Origin: Acholeplasmatales bacterium
Lineage (GTDB): Bacteria > Bacillota_I > Bacilli_A > Acholeplasmatales > Anaeroplasmataceae
Assembly (NCBI GenBank): GCA_016282815.1
Contig: JAEELU010000152.1
Coordinates: 1 to 11,236, forward strand
Reading direction: 5' to 3'
Length of the DNA: 11,236 nt
This document shows positions 8,014 through 11,236 of the stretch, piece after piece; positions within the stretch are counted from its first letter, which is position 1, and each line of letters starts with the position of its first letter. A program made the translations under genes and the position numbers. The notes beneath the pieces are model-generated. The model saw only the letters and a program-made list of their open reading frames with translations. It searched no databases and had not been told where the DNA came from.

Positions 8014-9135
8014 TTACTCCTGCTTTGTACCACATTCAGGACAGAACTTAGTTCCTGGCTCTAGCTTAGTACCGCAGTTTGTACAGAACTTCTCTCTAAC
8101 AACTGGGCTTCCACACTCAGGACAGAATTTTGCATTACCTGTAATAGTAGCACCACACTTGTTACACTTAACACCGCTCTTTGGTGCTTCAGCCTTCTTT
8201 TCCTCATTTAATGTGTCCTTCATCATTTGACCAACACCTGAGCCTACTCCAAGTCCCATACCAACACCCATTGTTGCGTTCATCACTGATCCTGATACAC
8301 CACTATTAGATGCTGCATCCTCTAAAACATCAAACTTTCTTTCTTCCTGGTATGTATATCCTTGAGCCTGTCTACTTCTTGCCATAGCTTGACCCATTCT
8401 TTCAGTTTTATAAGCCTCAAGGTCAATATCAGACATTGTTCTCATTTGTTTTTCTCTTGTTTCCTTTAATACATTTAAATCAGATTCAGGAGCTGATACA
8501 TTATTTAAATAGAATTGAACTAGCTCAATACCATATTCATTTTCTATTTCCTTATTGATTTCAGTTTGAATTTCCTTTGATAAATCTACAAGCATTGTTG
8601 ATATCTCAAGAACACTTACATTATTTCTAATGATAGTCTTAGAAATAGCATTCTTAATATGAGCCATAAGAACACCCTTAATGTTCTTCTTGATATCATT
8701 TGTTGTAAATTCAGGTAATTGTGCTACACATTTAACAACAAATTTTCTTGAATCAACAATTCTAAAGCCTAATGTACCATTAGCTCTTACATTAACTAAA
8801 ATACGATATTTAGGATCCTCAAGTGCAATAGGTGAATCAGTACCCCACATTATGTCTAATACATTTACCTTGTTGATGAAATATACATAACAAGTAAATG
8901 GAGTCTTTCCACCAAATGCTAATCCGACAAGCTTTCTTAATATTGGGAAATTACCTGTAGATAATGAATACTTACCTGCAGAGAATAAATCAAGAGCCTT
9001 TCCGTCCTTATAGAATAATGCTTCCTGTGATTCATTAACTATTAGCTGGCTCTTACTATTGAAATCCTCAATTTCAGATCTAGTAACGATCTCATCATTT
9101 CCACCAGCATAACTAATAATATCTAATAACGCCAT
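8014..9135 (-). CDS. YdjI-like SPFH/band 7 protein with two C-terminal zinc ribbons
   Basis: This 373-residue protein begins MALLDIISYAGGNDEIVTRS and has no N-terminal membrane helix. An SPFH core spans about 25-245, followed by the helical ETREKQMRTMSDIDLEAYKTERM stretch usual for the family (often named virion core protein in databases). A Gly/Met-rich low-complexity segment (about 279-302) leads into two zinc ribbons, C324/C327/C338/C341 and C351/C354/C365/C368. The B. subtilis relative YdjI acts with YdjG and YdjH to recruit PspA to the membrane; no PspA or YdjG/H look-alike is present here. An in-frame TGA two codons before the ATG rules out an upstream start. The strong AGGAGG lies far from this ATG, with a hairpin between them. 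The gene is the first of the operon. Confidence 0.88.
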   Translation of the reverse strand: MALLDIISYAGGNDEIVTRSEIEDFNSKSQLIVNESQEALFYKDGKALDLFSAGKYSLSTGNFPILRKLVGLAFGGKTPFTCYVYFINKVNVLDIMWGTDSPIALEDPKYRILVNVRANGTLGFRIVDSRKFVVKCVAQLPEFTTNDIKKNIKGVLMAHIKNAISKTIIRNNVSVLEISTMLVDLSKEIQTEINKEIENEYGIELVQFYLNNVSAPESDLNVLKETREKQMRTMSDIDLEAYKTERMGQAMARSRQAQGYTYQEERKFDVLEDAASNSGVSGSVMNATMGVGMGLGVGSGVGQMMKDTLNEEKKAEAPKSGVKCNKCGATITGNAKFCPECGSPVVREKFCTNCGTKLEPGTKFCPECGTKQE

Positions 9136-9178
9136 AATTCATTTGCTATAATACTGTACCTATTATAGCCCTCCTCCT
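9136..9178 (-). promoter_or_regulatory. ribosome binding site split from its start codon by a 9-bp hairpin
   Basis: On the minus strand AGGAGGAGGG lies at 9178-9169, about 34-37 bases before the ATG at 9135. This is too far for a normal ribosome site. Between them, 9169-9161 and 9153-9145 are perfect reverse complements (GCTATAATA with TATTATAGC) around a seven-base loop. If the hairpin forms, the second AGGAGG register (9175-9170) is left nine bases from the ATG, the usual spacing. No closer Shine-Dalgarno is visible and no in-frame upstream start exists. The pairing is seen directly; that folding brings the site into use is inference. Confidence 0.7.
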
Positions 9179-9284
9179 AAAAAATTATGTTTTTGTACAG
9201 AATATGTATAATTTGAAGCTAATTCTTACTAAGTTTGATAAAAATAATAAAAATATACCCAAATATAAACCTCACATTATGTCT

Positions 9285-9313
9285 ATTTTATCAACAAGTG
9301 TATAATATTGCAA
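9285..9313 (-). promoter_or_regulatory. candidate promoter of the SPFH-to-giant-protein operon
   Basis: TTGCAA (9313-9308) is followed after 17 bases by TAAAAT (9290-9285), preceded by TGA as an extended -10 element. The -10 box matches at five of six positions and the -35 box at four of six. Transcription would start near 9278, giving a leader of about 140 bases before the ATG at 9135. A perfect TATAAT at 9320-9315 is an alternative -10 box but has no convincing -35 partner. No further gene or recognisable riboswitch class is visible in the leader. Confidence 0.5.
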
Positions 9314-9320
9314 TATTATA
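9301..9320. promoter_or_regulatory. 20-bp perfect palindrome overlapping the promoter, possible operator
   Basis: The ten bases TATAATATTG are followed immediately by their exact reverse complement. The palindrome covers the -35 box of the candidate operon promoter, a common place for a dimeric repressor to bind. It is pure AT except for the central GC, so chance in an AT-rich spacer must be weighed. The bound regulator, if any, is unknown. Confidence 0.4.
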
Positions 9321-9332
9321 ACCCTTTTAACT

Positions 9333-9360
9333 TGATAGAATTTCACTTTTTTTTCTATCA
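9333..9360. repeat. 8-bp inverted repeat in the control region
   Basis: TGATAGAA at 9333-9340 and TTCTATCA at 9353-9360 are perfect reverse complements separated by 12 bases. The repeat lies between the ABC gene terminator and the candidate operon promoter. It lacks a following U-run in the minus direction, so it is not a second terminator there. It could be a second operator site or a chance feature. Confidence 0.35.
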
Positions 9361-9385
9361 TTTTTAAACTATTTCGATATATATC

Positions 9386-9411
9386 AAAAAAATGGTAGTC
9401 TCCTACCATTT
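9386..9411 (-). terminator. intrinsic terminator of the ABC exporter gene
   Basis: AAATGGTAG (9390-9398) pairs perfectly with CTACCATTT (9403-9411) around a four-base loop. In the minus-strand transcript it is followed by a run of seven U (9392-9386). It begins nine bases past the TAA at 9421-9423, so the ABC gene and the SPFH operon are separate transcription units. Confidence 0.85.
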
Positions 9412-9420
9412 CATTGTTAA

Positions 9421-11236
9421 TTAAGCATTAAGAATTGTTTGCTCTGACTCTGATTCAAATTGTGTTTTATATAAATCAAAGTAGTAGCCCTTCTTAAGTA
9501 ATAGTTCATGATGCTTACCAGCCTCTATTATCTTTCCATCCTTCATAACAATTATCATATCAGCGTTGATAATAGTTTGTAATCTATGGGCTATTACAAA
9601 TGATGTTCTTCCCTTTAACACCTTATTGATTGCTTCCTGAATTAATGCCTCTGTTTGAGTATCAATAGATGATGTTGCTTCATCAAATATTAATATTCTT
9701 GGATCATTAACTATAGCTCTTGCAATAGATATTAATTGCTTTTCTCCAAGTGATAATCTATTACCACCCTCACCAACATTTGTATAATACTTTTCAGGTA
9801 GCTTTTCGATAAATTCATCTGCTCTTACTACCTTAAGTGCTTTAATACAATCATCATCTGATCTATTTAGATTACCATATCTGACATTCTCAATGATTGA
9901 GCCTGTAAATAGCTCTGGTGTTTGTAATACATATCCTAAATTTGAATGAAGCCACGTGATGCTTCTATCCTTATAGTCATGACCATCAATTAAGATATTA
10001 CCAGCTGTTGGCTCATAGAATCTACATAATAGATTTACTACTGTTGATTTACCTGAACCAGTATGTCCAACTAACGCAACTGTAGATCCCTTTGGTACTG
10101 TTAGATTAAAATCATCAAGTACCCTTTGACCCTTAATATATTCAAAGTCAACGTTTTTAAATTCAATATCTCCAATTAATTCCTCGAAATTATCGTATTT
10201 AGGCTCAAATATTGTTCCGTATTTTTCGATAACATCCTCTCTATCAGTAATTTCAGGCTTTTCCTCAATTAATGATATGATTCTTTCTGCAGATGCGGAT
10301 GCCTGCTGGAAATCACCTAAGATTTGAGCGATATTCATAATTGGGTCAAAGAATTTTAATACGTATTCAATGAATAAATATAATACAGTAATATTTATTG
10401 CAAGAATACTACCAACATATAATGTTGTACCCAAAGAGAAAATACATAATAAATAGATGAATGGACCAAATATAGATGAGAAGGCTACAGCCTTTAGGCT
10501 TGAGCGCTTATAATCGCTTGCCTTTCTATAGAATTCCTCATTCTTATCATTTTCAATAACTAATGACTTTGTTGCCTTAATACCCATAAAGCCTTCATTT
10601 AGGGCTGCTGTAATTTTAGAATTTTCCTTTCTAGCATTACGATATTCCTTTAATATCTTTCTGTTTATTAATAAGCTAAATGTCATACATACAGGAAGTG
10701 CAATTAATATTACTAATGCAAGTCTTGCATCAAATAATAGTAATACAACTATAATACCTGTCATCATCAAAAAGCTATTAAGTAAATCTGTAATACCCCA
10801 TGATATTATTTCACTTAGCTTTCTAGCATCTGATGTTAATCTAGCCATTATCCAACCTTGCTGTGTTCTATCGAAATATGCAAATGGAAGCTTCTGTAAA
10901 TTTAAATATGCTTCCTTTCTTAATTCATAAGATGTTTTTGCTTCTATTCTTCCTGCAAAGAATATAAACATATATGTTATAAAACCATATAATAATGCGA
11001 ATGCTATATATACTATTAAATAAATATGCACATTTTCAAATCTTGATGGATCATTAGATTTGAAATATTGGTTGATAGCATATTGGTTTACGAACGGATA
11101 TCCTACCTCTGTAGCGGCTGAGAATAATACAGTTATTAGTAATCCTATAGTATCGAATTTATCCTTCCATACTGTTTTTATTATTTTCTTCCAAGGGTGA
11201 TTGTTAATTCTTGGAGCATCATCAAGATCTTCTTCA
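9421..11236 (-). CDS. type I ABC exporter half-subunit (permease plus ATPase), 5' end outside window
   Basis: The frame stays open to the right edge, so 604 codons are visible and the true start lies beyond it. A GTG at 11031 is internal, because the 68 codons before it (ending SNDPSRFEN) continue the fold and include the first membrane helix (IGLLITVLFSAATEVGYPFV). The membrane domain ends near 10290 and the ATPase domain follows: Walker A GHTGSGKST (10068-10042), Q-loop LQTPELF, signature LSLGEKQ, Walker B ILIFDEATSSID with its catalytic glutamate, and the switch histidine in AHRL. The signature departs from LSGGQ, as in many heterodimeric exporters of Bacillota. The N-terminal stretch EEDLDDAPRINNHPWKKI and such pairings suggest a partner half-transporter just outside the window. 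The substrate cannot be told; lipid, drug or peptide export are all possible. Confidence 0.93.
   Translation of the reverse strand, partial: EEDLDDAPRINNHPWKKIIKTVWKDKFDTIGLLITVLFSAATEVGYPFVNQYAINQYFKSNDPSRFENVHIYLIVYIAFALLYGFITYMFIFFAGRIEAKTSYELRKEAYLNLQKLPFAYFDRTQQGWIMARLTSDARKLSEIISWGITDLLNSFLMMTGIIVVLLLFDARLALVILIALPVCMTFSLLINRKILKEYRNARKENSKITAALNEGFMGIKATKSLVIENDKNEEFYRKASDYKRSSLKAVAFSSIFGPFIYLLCIFSLGTTLYVGSILAINITVLYLFIEYVLKFFDPIMNIAQILGDFQQASASAERIISLIEEKPEITDREDVIEKYGTIFEPKYDNFEELIGDIEFKNVDFEYIKGQRVLDDFNLTVPKGSTVALVGHTGSGKSTVVNLLCRFYEPTAGNILIDGHDYKDRSITWLHSNLGYVLQTPELFTGSIIENVRYGNLNRSDDDCIKALKVVRADEFIEKLPEKYYTNVGEGGNRLSLGEKQLISIARAIVNDPRILIFDEATSSIDTQTEALIQEAINKVLKGRTSFVIAHRLQTIINADMIIVMKDGKIIEAGKHHELLLKKGYYFDLYKTQFESESEQTILNA

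Noticed and set aside
445..9135. Phage or defence-island identity of the operon
   Set aside because: Despite the database name virion core protein for SPFH relatives, no capsid, tail, integrase or known defence enzyme is present; the Rpn-like fragment is a separate unit.
9140..9170. TATAAT inside the leader hairpin as a promoter -10 box
   Set aside because: There is no acceptable -35 box 16-18 bases upstream, and a transcript starting there would lose the only Shine-Dalgarno.
9235..9294. Nine-base inverted repeat TTGATAAAA / TTTTATCAA
   Set aside because: The arms are 42 bases apart, AT-rich, and one arm lies within the candidate promoter upstream of the predicted start, so a leader structure is unlikely.
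10998..11031. GTG at 11031 as the start of the ABC exporter
   Set aside because: The same frame is open for 68 more codons to the window edge and these encode the expected first membrane helix, so the GTG is an internal valine.

Overview
The window is AT-rich and every gene I can support lies on the minus strand, so transcription runs from right to left. Strong AGGAGG-type ribosome binding sites, TGA used as a stop, tryptophan coded by TGG, AGA-dominated arginine, and family content (an Rpn-type nuclease start, a YdjI-like SPFH protein, a Firmicutes-style ABC half-exporter) all point to a low-GC Bacillota. An uncultured gut lineage of Bacilli or Erysipelotrichia type is likely, but the exact lineage is inference.

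From right to left: (1) 9421-11236 is a type I ABC exporter half-subunit, open at the window edge, closed by an intrinsic terminator at 9386-9411. (2) 9136-9385 is a non-coding control region with a 20-bp perfect palindrome, a good promoter candidate at 9285-9313 and a long structured leader. The Shine-Dalgarno here is separated from the start codon by a perfect 9-bp hairpin. (3) 445-9135 is a tight five-gene operon: an SPFH protein with two C-terminal zinc ribbons; a four-helix membrane protein with a helical cytosolic tail; a YidD protein with an unusual two-helix N-terminal extension; an 849-residue soluble protein with an N-terminal zinc ribbon, a helical middle and a beta-propeller-like C-terminal half; and a 1298-residue protein. 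That last protein has an N-terminal zinc ribbon, three membrane helices, a short leucine-rich-like region and six beta-rich surface modules. The operon ends in a perfect 13-bp hairpin terminator at 387-425. (4) 1-233 holds the promoter, ribosome binding site and first 61 codons of an Rpn/transposase_31-like nuclease that runs off the left edge.

The operon is the main point of interest. Gaps of 3, -4, 49 and 12 bases imply co-expression. Three of the five products carry CxxC...CxxC zinc ribbons expected in the cytosol, and two or three are membrane proteins. SPFH proteins of the YdjI type organise membrane-associated assemblies; in Bacillus subtilis YdjI works with YdjG and YdjH to bring PspA to the membrane. 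No PspA is visible here. My working model, which is inference, is a membrane scaffold (SPFH plus the four-helix protein) linked by zinc-ribbon proteins to a large cell-surface protein, with a dedicated YidD variant helping membrane insertion. I know of no described system with this exact composition.
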